Shown here piece by piece: positions 11,914 to 22,366 of a stretch of DNA of 64,000 bases. The notes below the pieces were generated by a model. It did not search any database and had not been told where the DNA came from. It saw nothing but the letters and a program-made list of their open reading frames with translations. The position numbers and the translations under genes are program-made. Source of the DNA: Arthonia radiata (taxonomy: Eukaryota; Ascomycota; Arthoniomycetes; Arthoniales; Arthoniaceae); the NCBI GenBank assembly GCA_002989075.1, contig PSQN01000015.1, positions 62,001-126,000 on the forward strand, in the 5' to 3' direction. Each line of letters begins with the position of its first letter. Position 1 is the first letter of the stretch.

Positions 11914-13623
11914 TTAACTCAGTCCAGGATAGTCCGCCCCCAAAATGGCCCTGTACAGCGGCTTCACAGAATTGCAGATGCCGTCGACACTGTTCGCGCT
12001 CAGGAAAGTGATACCAGACCCGTTGTTCGCGCCAAAATTGCCCAGCATTTGATCGGGCATTCCGGGCAAGTAAGGAGGCCATCCCGGTCCAACGTATGGG
12101 TTCTTCGCGAACCTCGCCCACGCTGCGTTCATCGTCCGACTGAGATCAGCCTGCCGTTGAGTTGGCTGCACGTTGGATGGCTGCAGACCTGATGGGAATA
12201 TGGTGACTGGATTCACGGGCCCTCCTGCGTATGTCTGCCATATCTGCCGAATCTCAGCTGAGTGATAGGCCCCAGCGCCTGGGAAGATGTCTTCGTTCGG
12301 GAAGCCGCCAGCATCGTAGTAGTAGCGGAAGGTCTCTGCGCCTGACGTGGCAGAGTTGAAGCCCCAAAGAGCCAGCAGACACTGGACGTAAATCAAGGTA
12401 TACGACAATGCGGCTTGTTGAAACGGACTTTTATCTGTAAGCGCCGTCAGGTTGCCCGTGAGCTCAGTCACCACTTCTGGTGTTACCGTCGAGTTGAAGC
12501 TGTCCACCAGCGCCCCGACAAGCTGCCCAACTTGCGCCGGATCAGTGAGGTTGCCAAAGGATGAGAATATGAAAACGCCCCCATCGTCGGCATTCGAGCC
12601 TCCGAGAACAGGCACGCGCGCGAAGCTGCCATTCACGCGGCGGGCCGCCGGTCGCTCAAAGTACGTGACTCCATCTACGACCGGGGCGAAGGAAATCTGC
12701 CCGTCTTGCATAGCATTGATCACATCTGTCGAGTTCACTTGGCTGACGCAGTGAAGCTGAGCGGCATCATCGCCTGTGCATTTGAGCGCGGCTGCAAGCT
12801 TCGTGAAGGAGTCTGCCTCTGTTGAGAGACCTGCCTTGGCGGCAACATACGTAGACTGGCCTGCTTCTAGAATAGCCGCTCGAAATGGCGCGTTTTGGTT
12901 CGTGTATGCCACGAGATGCCCGTCGACTGACTGTGAGCCCGAAGACTCGCCCCAGATGGTGACCTTGCCCGGGTCGCCGCCGAACGCATTGATGTTGTCT
13001 TGAACCCACTGCATCATGAAGCGCTGATCGATGACGCCCAGGTTTTGGCTCTGTACCGGGATGGCGGGTGAGTTGGGGAAGCCGAACACTGAGTTGCGCC
13101 AGTTGAACGTCACCACGATCACGTCTTGGTAGGCAGCGAAGGCGGATCCGTCATATAGCGGCTGGCCAGCATTACCAAAATTGAAGTCCCCACCAAAGAT
13201 GTATAAGAGGACTGCGCGTCCCCTCGGATCGAAGTATCGTGTGGAAGGAGCGTAGATATTCGCGTACAGGCAGTCTTCGGCTTCTGGCTCGGGCGGTTGT
13301 ACGTATACTTGCTTATTGAACTCTTGGAGTTGCGGAGGGTTCGGGAAAGCTTGAAGACAGCCTGGTGACCATGCTTTTGCCTCGACAGGTGTTGTCCATG
13401 GTGTAGGGTCGGCAGGCAGGCCAAAGCGCGTGGCTGTCGCATATGGTACTCCGAGAAACTTGTTGACTGGCGCGCTTGCAGAAGGCAGTTGAGTTGTTGT
13501 CCCTACCACAACCCCACCTTTGACGCTAGCTGCGGGACCGTCGGCTTGCGCGGCCGCAAGATAGATAAAATGAAGGATGGTAATGAACGTGGTTAGTTTT
13601 GTGGACGCTGGCAGTGCCATCAT
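11914..13623 (-). CDS. Secreted type-B carboxylesterase/lipase-like protein
   Basis: A single exon encodes 569 aa. The frame opens further 5' at a TTG (13641), but the first ATG is at 13623. An N-terminal hydrophobic signal segment (LTTFITILHFIYLAAA) is followed by an alpha/beta-hydrolase domain of the COesterase family: FLGVPYA near the N-terminus, EDCLYANIYAP, the oxyanion-hole segment YIFGGDFNFG, the nucleophile elbow GESSGSQS (Ser about 227) and a C-terminal histidine in AYHSAEIRQIW. The nucleophile elbow is GESSG rather than the commoner GESAG, and the oxyanion stretch has one fewer clean glycine run than GGGF. The likely activity is hydrolysis of extracellular carboxylic esters; the substrate cannot be inferred. 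It sits in the same direction as the GH12 gene, but co-regulation is only a guess. Confidence 0.9.
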   Translation of the reverse strand: MMALPASTKLTTFITILHFIYLAAAQADGPAASVKGGVVVGTTTQLPSASAPVNKFLGVPYATATRFGLPADPTPWTTPVEAKAWSPGCLQAFPNPPQLQEFNKQVYVQPPEPEAEDCLYANIYAPSTRYFDPRGRAVLLYIFGGDFNFGNAGQPLYDGSAFAAYQDVIVVTFNWRNSVFGFPNSPAIPVQSQNLGVIDQRFMMQWVQDNINAFGGDPGKVTIWGESSGSQSVDGHLVAYTNQNAPFRAAILEAGQSTYVAAKAGLSTEADSFTKLAAALKCTGDDAAQLHCVSQVNSTDVINAMQDGQISFAPVVDGVTYFERPAARRVNGSFARVPVLGGSNADDGGVFIFSSFGNLTDPAQVGQLVGALVDSFNSTVTPEVVTELTGNLTALTDKSPFQQAALSYTLIYVQCLLALWGFNSATSGAETFRYYYDAGGFPNEDIFPGAGAYHSAEIRQIWQTYAGGPVNPVTIFPSGLQPSNVQPTQRQADLSRTMNAAWARFAKNPYVGPGWPPYLPGMPDQMLGNFGANNGSGITFLSANSVDGICNSVKPLYRAILGADYPGLS

Positions 13624-14438
13624 GAGAATGCTTGGAAGCAAAGGAACGAAAGATTAGCTTGCGGTTTCGATCACCGATGGGAACAAGCAGAGGATAAAAC
13701 ATCTCTATATGGATCTACCCTCGGCAGCCAAGCGCAATGTGCAAGTATGCTGTCCCAGGTTGCGAACATCCAGACGTGATGGGTGATGGATTGACAAGGT
13801 ATGCTGCAGATGCCCGCAAGATGGATCTACGCGAACCATGTCTTTCGTTCCAAACTCGATGCACGAGCAGCGCCCTTGATACTCACCCTAAGCAGAATAT
13901 TGACTTTGGCCTGCTTGTGCGCGCATGTTGATGTTGCTTTATTGCCGGGACTATGCTTCTTCATCCCCATTGCATCTTACAGCGGAGCACACAACAAAGA
14001 TCCCACTCGCTGAGCGAAGCCTGTGCCATTGGGCGGATCTGCAAAAAGAGTGCGTGATGGTGTGAGGAAATCATCGCAGGGGACAAGGATGAGGATGTTT
14101 TGGAGCTGGTCGCGAACGCCCCCGCACAGACGAGCTCTTGGCAACGACCACCCCCTTGCTCAGGGCTAGCTGTTTCATCTTGGGATGAAACGAGCTTTTC
14201 AGGAGGCTGTTTCTCATTGGAGGTTCACTCGTACTTGACGCTCACATGGCACTGGAGCATTGGATAATGATAAAGCCTGATGCATCATGCGGTAGAATCC
14301 AGACGTACGTATTGAGAAGAGCATTCAACCTACAGAAAATGAAAGAATGACACACGCTTACAGGAAACCATGCTGTTCACAGCTCACCACACTCTCAGTC
14401 TGACACCGCCTGCTTCTTCGCTCACTGCTTCCGATCGC
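13624..14438. other. Esterase promoter and Argonaute 3' flank
   Basis: No coding signal. Two short plus-strand frames (about 13737-14013) have no domain. It presumably includes the esterase upstream region and the Argonaute 3' end. Confidence 0.5.
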
Positions 14439-17400
14439 TCAAAGGTAGAGCATGATGTTGTCGAGATCCCTATGCCATGGACCTGGCCCGACACGCCGGC
14501 GCCAATTGCACTCGGTCGCGTTTTCTTTCACGTGCTGCACACATTGGAGCTTCCAGAAGTCCACGTCTTCTTTTGAAGCGCCCTTTTCAGGAGGTTCCAC
14601 CAGCTCCCGGCGGCCAGTCAGATACTCATCGAGGTACACCCTACCTCGATCGCACAGTTTGTCAGCGTAGTACGCTGGCGCGGCGTAGCTCACTGCTTTT
14701 GTCGCCTTCGCATAGTTCCAACAGAACGCGTTGGTCATGAACTGAAGCCCTTCTGCAGATACCTTGGGGTCATTGACGATTGTGAAGTAGTGTGCCGGTC
14801 GAGCCGTGCCTTGGATGGCGGCGTGGGATTGTAAAAAGAACTCCACGTTGTCACTGGGAAGCGTGACTTTCTCGTCTACGACAAGGCCGGGTCGTAGGTT
14901 GTTGTTTCGGCGGCCTTTGACTGTCCCGGCTTGCAGACTCATCGGAGGTGTTTGCGCCTGGTTGAATTTCGCAAAGAACCGGGTGTTGTGGCGTTTGCCG
15001 CAGACAACGTAGAGCAGTTCCATCTTCTGTGCAGCCTGACCCGTGTCATTGCAGGCGTTCTCGAAGCCATGGCGTATGAGCTCGACTTCCTCACTGCACT
15101 CTCTGTAATACTGGCTTTCGCTAACGCCATCGCGGAAGAAAAGCATTTGTTTCGGCAGCTTGCCTTCGTGATTGCGGTATGCCAATAGGCGCTCAGTGAC
15201 CATTTCCTCCAACTCCTCAATTTTCTAGGTCGCGTCAGCAATGTCTGGTAACATCTTTGTATAAGAGAGTCGGTATGAGTAAGGGCTTACCTCTTGCTTC
15301 CCCTTTTGTAGGCGCATAGAGCCCGGGAATGTGTCCTGATGCTGACTGATGCTGGCCACAAGACATGCAATAGATGGGCATCCTGGCGTAGCGCCAGGCC
15401 CAGGGTGCGTAACGTCGGCGCCCATCACGATCAACGGACCTTTCATTGGGAATCGCTCCCGTACTGACTCGGACAATCGATGATTGACTCCTCCGGCTTT
15501 GATGTTGAGCTTCATCGCTATGTTGCTGCAGAGCTGCTTAACGTTGACGCTTCTCCCACCCTCGTTGGGTTGGCTAGGCGCACCGCCGCGCTCTCCTCTG
15601 TTGCCGCGTCCACCACGATCACCTCTGCCGCGTCCACCACGGTCACCTCTGCCGCCTCCTCCTCTTGGTGGCGGTGGCGGCGTGAAGTAACCGCAACACG
15701 TTTCACGCGCTCGTGATCCAGAACCACCTCGGCCGCGGTCTTGGCCTCTCTGAGGACTATTGGAAAGACCACGAGGACCTCTCCAGTTTCCGGACCGTGG
15801 ACCGGGACCGCCACGATTACCGCCTCTTCCTCGCGAAATCTCGGAGAAGCCACCTCTAAACCCTCCGCCTGAGCCGCGGTCGAAGCCCCTACCTCCACGA
15901 GAATGACCGCCAATATCTTCAGAGCCATCCGCAGTGATCGATGAAACAGACTCTAGCGGAAGGTCAGGATCGTGTTTCCAGTACGCCTCAGCTCGCATGA
16001 AGACGGCTTTGATACCATGATCAAGATCTGCCGCACGCCTCACGGCTGGGTAACTCCCTTTGTCTGGCAACATGATTACAGCTAAGTCGCACGAAGGCTT
16101 ACGGGCGCGAATGCGTCGGACAAGCTCCGGTCCATCATCACTACCTTGGATACCTTCCAGGGGCAGCACCGTAAGCTGTTCCTTGGTTGTTCGACCGTGA
16201 AGCGCAATCTGCAAGATCATGTTCTTGTGGAACCTATCAAAGAGGGTGAGTTCATAGTCAGTCATGTCCGGTGTCCAGCCTCTCATGCCGAAGCAGTTGA
16301 TCGTGAATCTCTTTTGCAACCCGGAGAAGAAAAATGGCGTATTCTCAATGGACCACGATCCATCCTCGATCTTGGGGCTTGTTGAGCCTTTGAGGTATTC
16401 AATGAGAGGTGGATGTAGCCAATTACCCTCGACTTCTAGCAGGGCTGTGGCGCTCTCGAAGAGCGGTCTTGTTTGTACCTGGAGTAATTATCAGTATCGA
16501 TTGGCGATAGCTTGTTGGCATCTGACTAACCTTCTGAGCGCTCATCCGAGGCAGCTTGAAGAGTGGCAAACCTGTGCGAACGATTTCCGAGACATTGACG
16601 TCTGGTTGACGGCAAGCGACTTTCAGGACATTGCCAGGAAACTTTTGCGAAAACCTTGGTCTTGCAAACTGGTTCGCGACGATGCTTAGACACTCTGGAG
16701 GATACCAGCGTGCTGTCTTTTTGTCTGAGCCACCGACATTCACACAAGGTAGTTGTGAGTGAGCAAGAGTGATCGGCATCTTCGCGTTGTCGACAATACG
16801 TTCTAGACTAAGTAAGCAACTATCGGCAATCATGACTTGCTAAGAAACATACCTGTGCTCAACCACCGCTCTACTGATATTGAAGCCCCGTCATTGATTG
16901 CAAAGGTCTGCGTTGAAGCTGACGTACCGCTGCCTGTGATGCGCTTAAGGCGACGCTTTTCATCGTCAAGGTCAATTACGGTGCCATCCTCGGCGGTGAT
17001 GGAGCCTCGACTGTAGTCCACTCTAACTTGCAAGCCGATCAAGGCATCGATGGTCTGCTTCCAGGTTCTTAGATCTCTTGCTGCTTGGTTGGTAATGCTG
17101 CTGCTCTTTGCGGTATGTATTTGAAGTTCTCTATCGAGAATGAAATCGGATAAGTTGCAGGAGGCATGAAAAGTCGCTGCGGAAGTGTTGACGTTGATGA
17201 GTGGTGAGTCAGCCCCCGGTCGGGTGGATATGAGAAACCCGTTGTTGGCGAACAAGACACATTGTGGTGACTTGTTGCCATCGCGATCTTCCCGAAACGA
17301 CTTGACCACGCGCTGTCTCCAGTCATCAGAGAATTGGAAGCTCCCGTCAGGGTTCCGTGTCGGCTGCGGAGCATCAGGCTTGAAGTAGCGATTGGAGCCG

Positions 17401-18131
17401 ACGCGTACTACAGTTGCCTGGGATGGAGCATTGAGGTGAGTTGTGAGAAAGGCATTGAACACTTTGGTGAGTTCGAGGCTTTGTGTCTTCAGGTCAATCC
17501 GGGAGTCTGAGTCGGCAGTGACTTGCTGAAATATGCGCCGAGCAAGCTGCTTTCCGTCGCCCTCCAGAGTAAGTATCCCTGTCTCCGGATGCATCTTGAC
17601 GCGGGCGCCTTCTACTTCTTCAACAACGCGATTTTCTTTTTCAATGCGAAATGATCCAGACAGGCCTTGGTTGAAAGAGGCGAGTGCCTTCTCAGATATC
17701 TTGTCCACTGTCCATATGAAGTCTCGGTAGTCCGTCGCCCATGTATTCTCATGCAATGGTATTTGATTGACCAACCGCTTGCAGATTGCCTCAGCCAGAG
17801 CTCGTTTCTCACCGCCAGATTTGAGTTTGCGGGATCTAATACGCTCCTCTGCTGCGATACCTTCATCGTCATCAGCAGCAGCAGCAGCAGTAGCAGCACG
17901 ATCTTCTTTCTCAGTCAGGGCTTGTTCTTCTCGCTGCTTCTTTTTCCGGATGACTCTCCCGTGCTCGATGGCATACTGGTAGATTTGCTTTGGAAGTTTG
18001 AGCAGCTCTAAATAGTCTGCTTGAACCTTCATGGGCTGCTCAGGAAAATCGCGTGTCAGATCAGCTACTGAGGGTGGTTCGCTGGTAGGACCACGTGGAG
18101 CTATTGGCAGGCTCATGTGCATCCTCGACAT
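14439..18131 (-). CDS. Argonaute, QDE-2-like, with RGG-rich insertion
   Basis: The model has four exons, 18131-16853, 16802-16531, 16478-15291 and 15224-14439, giving about 1,174 aa. Domains in order are: N domain, linker L1 (GDGKQLARRIFQQV), PAZ region, linker 2 (ERIVDNAKMPITLAHSQLPCVNVG, restored by intron 1 splicing), MID and PIWI. Catalytic residues visible are Asp in MGADVTHPGPGA, Asp in FFRDGVSESQ, and, where many Argonautes have His, Asp in PAYYADKLC. This is a DEDD-type slicer site as in Kluyveromyces polysporus Ago1. The C-terminus LDNIMLYL matches the family's conserved hydrophobic end. The protein is longer than the usual 900-1,000 aa because of an RGG/RG-rich block of about 120 residues (15550-15915) just before the PIWI core, plus a poly-Ala tract near residue 80. 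Expected role: small-RNA-guided silencing (quelling-like). The start ATG is the first in frame; a 5' UTR intron is possible. Confidence 0.93.
15550..15915 (-). other. RGG/RG-rich insertion within Argonaute MID-PIWI
   Basis: About 120 codons rich in Arg, Gly, Ser and Pro, with repeated RGG, GRG and RGDRGG units and one PPPPP run. It interrupts the fold between the MID segment ending near YWKHDPDLPLESVSS and the PIWI segment starting near VKQLCSNIAMKLNIKAGG. There is no clear GT-AG pair that would remove it cleanly, so I treat it as coding. Confidence 0.75.
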
Positions 18132-19771
18132 GTCCGCTGTGATAACACACGCATCAGTGGATGGATGAATGTAGTGACGATCGCCCCAAGAGATGTGCCC
18201 TCGGTCTGTCGACGTTCGTGCCTGTCAGTGTTGTGTGTTGGTGTCGGGTCTTTTGGCGTCGTGCCTGTGAGGACTGAATTTGTATGTTGGTGTTCTTCGA
18301 GATCGGATCGTTTGGAGGCGCCCCCCCGAGGAGAGAAATCAGAGTCGTAGGTCTCACGCTCTGCAAACGCTCAACTGCAACAGCTCAAATTGAACGATAC
18401 GCCAGGTAAGCGTCTGAGCAGTCACAATGAAGCAATGAAGCTGTGACAGAACGGAGGAGTAGAAGGAAGCTCTGAGGTATTTTAAATAGAGGTGCCGCGA
18501 TACCAGGAGAAGAGACAAACAAGCAAAATCAACGAGTGACAAACCATCGGCTGATTGCATAAATGGAAGCGAATGACATGAGACGGTAACGGCACTCAAT
18601 AGGAGTAGATCTAGTTTGAGGTTTGTTGCACGCAGGCATAGCCATTCACCCTGGCCCTTGATGATTTGCTTGACGGACGAAAATAACGCAAGCCTGTAAT
18701 TAATTGACATGCCATAATCCTTTGGTTGTTACATCATGACTGGTTGGTCGACCATCGCTCGAAAAGCCATCCCCATTTTGCCTTGCTAGGTGAACAAATT
18801 GAGCAAGGCCGGACCGGACGCGTGCAGAGAGCAAGCCGGTCCATCGCTGCAAGACCAAACGGATTACATGATCCGCTTTGGATTTCATTGCGCGATCGGT
18901 AGCAAGCTTCACCAGCGGCAGGGTTGCGAGCTCATTAGACAAAGCATCAGATCAAATAGCTTTGGTCGACGGTCTACGCGTTGCACGCTCAAGCTCGAAG
19001 ACGGGAAGAAAGCACAAAGACCAGAGAGCAGACGCGGTGGGCGCTCAACGTTGACAAACGTGCCAAGACACAACAGGATCACCAGCCACACTTGCCCCGT
19101 GCGCCACATCTCTTCGCTGCCGCCTTTTCGCCCCAAGCGCCTCTCTTCGACCGCATCTGTTTTCTCTAGCCCAAAGCAACCGTTCCTTCAACCGCGCGCA
19201 AACACACGAAACACGCTACCATCTCCTCCATGGCCACATCGCGGGCCGGCACCCTCACCAACGAACCACAATCGTCTGCGGGACGACCCTTTTAGAATTG
19301 ACAGCCTGGCGACGACGCATCCGTGTGCCATGCTGCGTGCGTACGGCGTTCATGACTGAGGCCACTACTCAAGACACTGCAAGATGCGGCGTCAGTATGC
19401 GCGAGGACACTGTGATGTCTCTCTCGCTCGGGCAAAATGGTTGCCTGACTGTCAGACCCTGAGACCGCCGTCCTCAAAGTGGCCATCTCCCAGACACAAG
19501 GCGGCATGACAACAACTGTCGACTTCTATAACTAACATCACATGCGGGACGTCTGCTTCCTGCTGTTCAGTCCAGACGGGTCCTGCGGATCACTGGCCTT
19601 GCTCAAGAGTTTACATACAGCAGCCCCGCTCGTTCACTTCTCGCAGGTCGATCTTTCTATTCTTTCCTTGCATCTTGCATACCCTTCTCGTATTTCTTAT
19701 CTCATTTCCTTTGTTTTCATACCAACAATCATTGCATTTTAGTATCGGCAGGACCCAATTCAGGCAGGACC
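18132..19771. other. Divergent promoter region between Argonaute and secreted-protein genes
   Basis: No confident gene. A 189-codon plus frame (18790-19359) and a 118-codon minus frame (18354-18710) have no domains. A pyrimidine-rich leader-like stretch ends in a good initiation context at 19230 (CCATGG), opening only a 21-codon frame (MATSRAGTLTNEPQSSAGRPF). Just upstream of 19772 a long CT-rich stretch looks like a typical fungal 5' leader. Confidence 0.45.
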
Positions 19772-20695
19772 ATGTCTTCTTCATTCTATCTTACGTTCCT
19801 TCTCACAGCCTTGACGGCCACCGCCATGCCCACAAACAACAACTTCCACCCAGTCAAGCCTTGCGCGCACAAGCTCCCAGAAGACCAAGCCGCAGCACCA
19901 CCACAGCCAATCCCAGAGCCCCAACCCGCCACACAGTCCGAAGCACAATCACCACCCATCGAGGACTCCCCACACCCTGGCCCTTACCACCTCGCCGCAA
20001 GCCTCGGCGCACACCTTACTGACGACCCGCCAACCTATCCCAACCTCTGCGTCCTACCCGCCACCTACAGCGCCGCCTACTACATTGGAACGGGCCCATA
20101 CTGTCAGAGTAACCCCTGGTATCTCTCCGACAAGACGCTCTCTTCCACCATTCTCGACCACGACGCCCACACCACGCAACCCTTCTCTTCTCTTCCTATT
20201 GATCTCGACAGCTTGTCAAACCCGGGCCAGTACATCACACTCACGCATGCCTCGCCTAATCACATCGGCGATGGCGGCGACTACGGAACCTGGGGCAACG
20301 GCGCGATCCCAGATGATCGGTGGCCCAACGGACTTCTGCGAGTGATGGACACGCCCGGCGAATACTCAAACTGGTGGCTTTGCCCGGTACCCGACGGGTC
20401 TGAAGGTCTCGTGCTCAAGTACGGCTTCCACAAGGGCTTCGGCGAGCTAAAGGAGGATAAGGGCTGTGAGGTGTTCACGCTGAAGCTGGCGCCGGTCAAG
20501 CCAGTTCGAACAGTGGTGGTGACGCCGCATGTGGTCGAGGAAGCTGAGCAGACAGCGGAGGAGGAGATCGAGAGCGGGCTGGGTTGGTTGCGGAACTTTG
20601 GGCTGGGCGGGCAGTGCGTGGAAGGCGAGTTCCGGCTCGCCTGCTGGGCCCAGCGCAAGGTGCTGGGTATGTGGGAGGGCTTTGACAAAGCTTAG
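19772..20695 (+). CDS. Secreted protein of unknown function
   Basis: A single exon encodes 307 aa. The N-terminus MSSSFYLTFLLTALTATAMP is a clear signal peptide. A Pro/Gln/Glu-rich segment (about residues 40-75) follows, then a compact domain with well-spaced cysteines and many aromatics (SAAYYIGTGPYCQSNPWYLSD, GDGGDYGTWGNG, EYSNWWLCPVPDGSEGLVLKYG), and a C-terminal region with two further cysteines near GGQCVEGEFRLACW. I do not recognise the family. The composition and pyrimidine-rich leader support a real extracellular protein. It could be a lineage-specific cell-surface or apoplastic protein. It converges on the F-box gene with only 35 bp between stop codons. Confidence 0.8.
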   Translation: MSSSFYLTFLLTALTATAMPTNNNFHPVKPCAHKLPEDQAAAPPQPIPEPQPATQSEAQSPPIEDSPHPGPYHLAASLGAHLTDDPPTYPNLCVLPATYSAAYYIGTGPYCQSNPWYLSDKTLSSTILDHDAHTTQPFSSLPIDLDSLSNPGQYITLTHASPNHIGDGGDYGTWGNGAIPDDRWPNGLLRVMDTPGEYSNWWLCPVPDGSEGLVLKYGFHKGFGELKEDKGCEVFTLKLAPVKPVRTVVVTPHVVEEAEQTAEEEIESGLGWLRNFGLGGQCVEGEFRLACWAQRKVLGMWEGFDKA

Positions 20696-20730
20696 ACTGA
20701 TGCGTTGTGTGAGCTATACCCCGTTATGAA

Positions 20731-21870
20731 TCAAGCAAAAGTAAACCAATTTCTTGTGTCATTGGCGTCTCTCCTGGTGAGCAAGTTGCACGCGATGCCC
20801 GCCCCTGTACACGCATTTTGTATTGCCTCGCACCCTGCAGCAATCGCTGTGTCGATATTCTCATCCGTAAGATGATTCCACTTAATAGTCAGCTTCGCCA
20901 GCTGCGGCGCCACTGTCTCATCTTTGACCTTTGCTTCGATCATATCTCTGATTTGCTCAATATCCACCGTTCTCGAGGGACCGTCACACATCTGCGCGAG
21001 ATCGTCCCTCACGCACAGATGCTCCATCGACTTCGGCATAACCTGACTCAACAGCTCCCCAGGCATGCACCCATCGTCGTTCCCGAACAGCAGCATACTC
21101 GGCAGTTCCAGATACCTCAAGCTCTTCATCTCCCGCAGCCTTCCCAGCGACCCTTCTACCAGACAGAGGTCCAGACTGTTCGTGTCATGATACGGCTTGT
21201 CATCCCCGGAGAACATTACCACCGCAACCTGCAGATGCTCCAACGTCCGGCTGACAGGGACCAAAGCCTCGGTCAGCTCATCCAGCAAGCGCGAAAATCC
21301 TCGAAGGGGCACGCTCCACATGTCATACCGCAGATGGCGCAGCGCAGGCATGCACGCCAGCAGCTCCCCGACACTGTCGCAGCCGATGTCGCAGTATAGG
21401 ATCTCCAGCTTCACCAACATGGGCGCGCTCACGTGTTCTAACGGGATGTCAAGTACATCGTGGAAGCCAAGCATCACGGACAGTTCGCTCAGCTGCGGAA
21501 GCACCTGGAGCGCCCGCACCAGCGCGCTCATGGGACATTTGCGTTCTGCGTCTGTCAGGCCGTCGACGGCTTTGAGACTATTGCCCGGCACGATGCGGAA
21601 GTAGTCAGGAATGCTGATGCTGGACTCGTGCGCGCGCATACGGACGCTCTGGGTGTGCCGCATGAGCGCACCGTAGAGAAAATGGCGGTCGATGCGGAAA
21701 ACATCGATGAACGACCTCGCGGACATCACGACGTGCTCGTAGAGACGTGGTGTGATCTCGTTGTGAAGGAATTTGCAGCATCGTGACAGCGCTGCGAGGT
21801 CGCCCTGGCTGTAGTCGAAGGACAAGATGGCTTGCAGGATTTCTGGTGGGAGGGCAATGAGGGTGGGCAT
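20731..21870 (-). CDS. F-box protein
   Basis: A single exon encodes 379 aa from an ATG at 21870. An F-box lies at residues 5-45 (IALPPEILQAILSF, then LAALSRCCKFLHNEITPRLYEHV), followed by a leucine-rich region of irregular repeats (LSELSVMLGF, LKSLRYLELPSML). This is the common fungal architecture for substrate adaptors of SCF ubiquitin ligases, binding Skp1 through the F-box and substrate through the C-terminal part. No WD40 or kelch repeats are visible, and the substrate cannot be predicted. The 3' end nearly abuts the convergent secreted-protein gene. Confidence 0.8.
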   Translation of the reverse strand: MPTLIALPPEILQAILSFDYSQGDLAALSRCCKFLHNEITPRLYEHVVMSARSFIDVFRIDRHFLYGALMRHTQSVRMRAHESSISIPDYFRIVPGNSLKAVDGLTDAERKCPMSALVRALQVLPQLSELSVMLGFHDVLDIPLEHVSAPMLVKLEILYCDIGCDSVGELLACMPALRHLRYDMWSVPLRGFSRLLDELTEALVPVSRTLEHLQVAVVMFSGDDKPYHDTNSLDLCLVEGSLGRLREMKSLRYLELPSMLLFGNDDGCMPGELLSQVMPKSMEHLCVRDDLAQMCDGPSRTVDIEQIRDMIEAKVKDETVAPQLAKLTIKWNHLTDENIDTAIAAGCEAIQNACTGAGIACNLLTRRDANDTRNWFTFA

Positions 21871-22366
21871 ACTCTACCAATTTTGGGAGGCTTTTTGATG
21901 TCAAATGAGTTGTGCCAGTAATTCGCCTCGTAGACTATGTCGATAAAAGAGTTGCTGCTTGAGCTTTGTTGCGTCTTCCAATATGATGCTCGTGACAACG
22001 TTTCCAGCTGATGATTCAAGCACGCATGGGCGCGCCCACTCTGGACCGCGTGTGGAAGCTTGGCTATCGAGTAGGTAGCTTATCTAGACATGTACAGCTC
22101 GAGGGATGCTAATCTTGCTTTGGTCGTCTATATTGATACCAGAAATTGGAAGCAAGGAAGACAAAAGCAGACCAGGGTCTATTATCATTCCACCCACGGC
22201 ATGCTCCTCCGCCTACCGAGAACCTCTCGAACAGCAGCAACGGCTATATACAGGCCTCCCAAAGACGTTAAAAGTTTCCAAAAATGCTCAGGACGACCGT
22301 CAAAGCTCAGAGGTCTGGCGTTTTGTCATCAACACTATCGTACAACATCCGCCATGTTTATACACA
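21871..22366. other. F-box promoter and transporter 3' flank
   Basis: A short tandem-oriented gap between two minus-strand genes. A plus-strand frame at 22106-22585 extends into the transporter and is a shadow. No other feature seen. Confidence 0.5.

Noticed and set aside
18354-18710. 118-codon minus-strand frame 5' of Argonaute
   Set aside because: No domain; leucine/serine-rich random-looking sequence.
18790-19359. 189-codon plus-strand frame
   Set aside because: Low-complexity, Pro/Arg/Ser-rich reading of a CT-rich leader region; no family resemblance.
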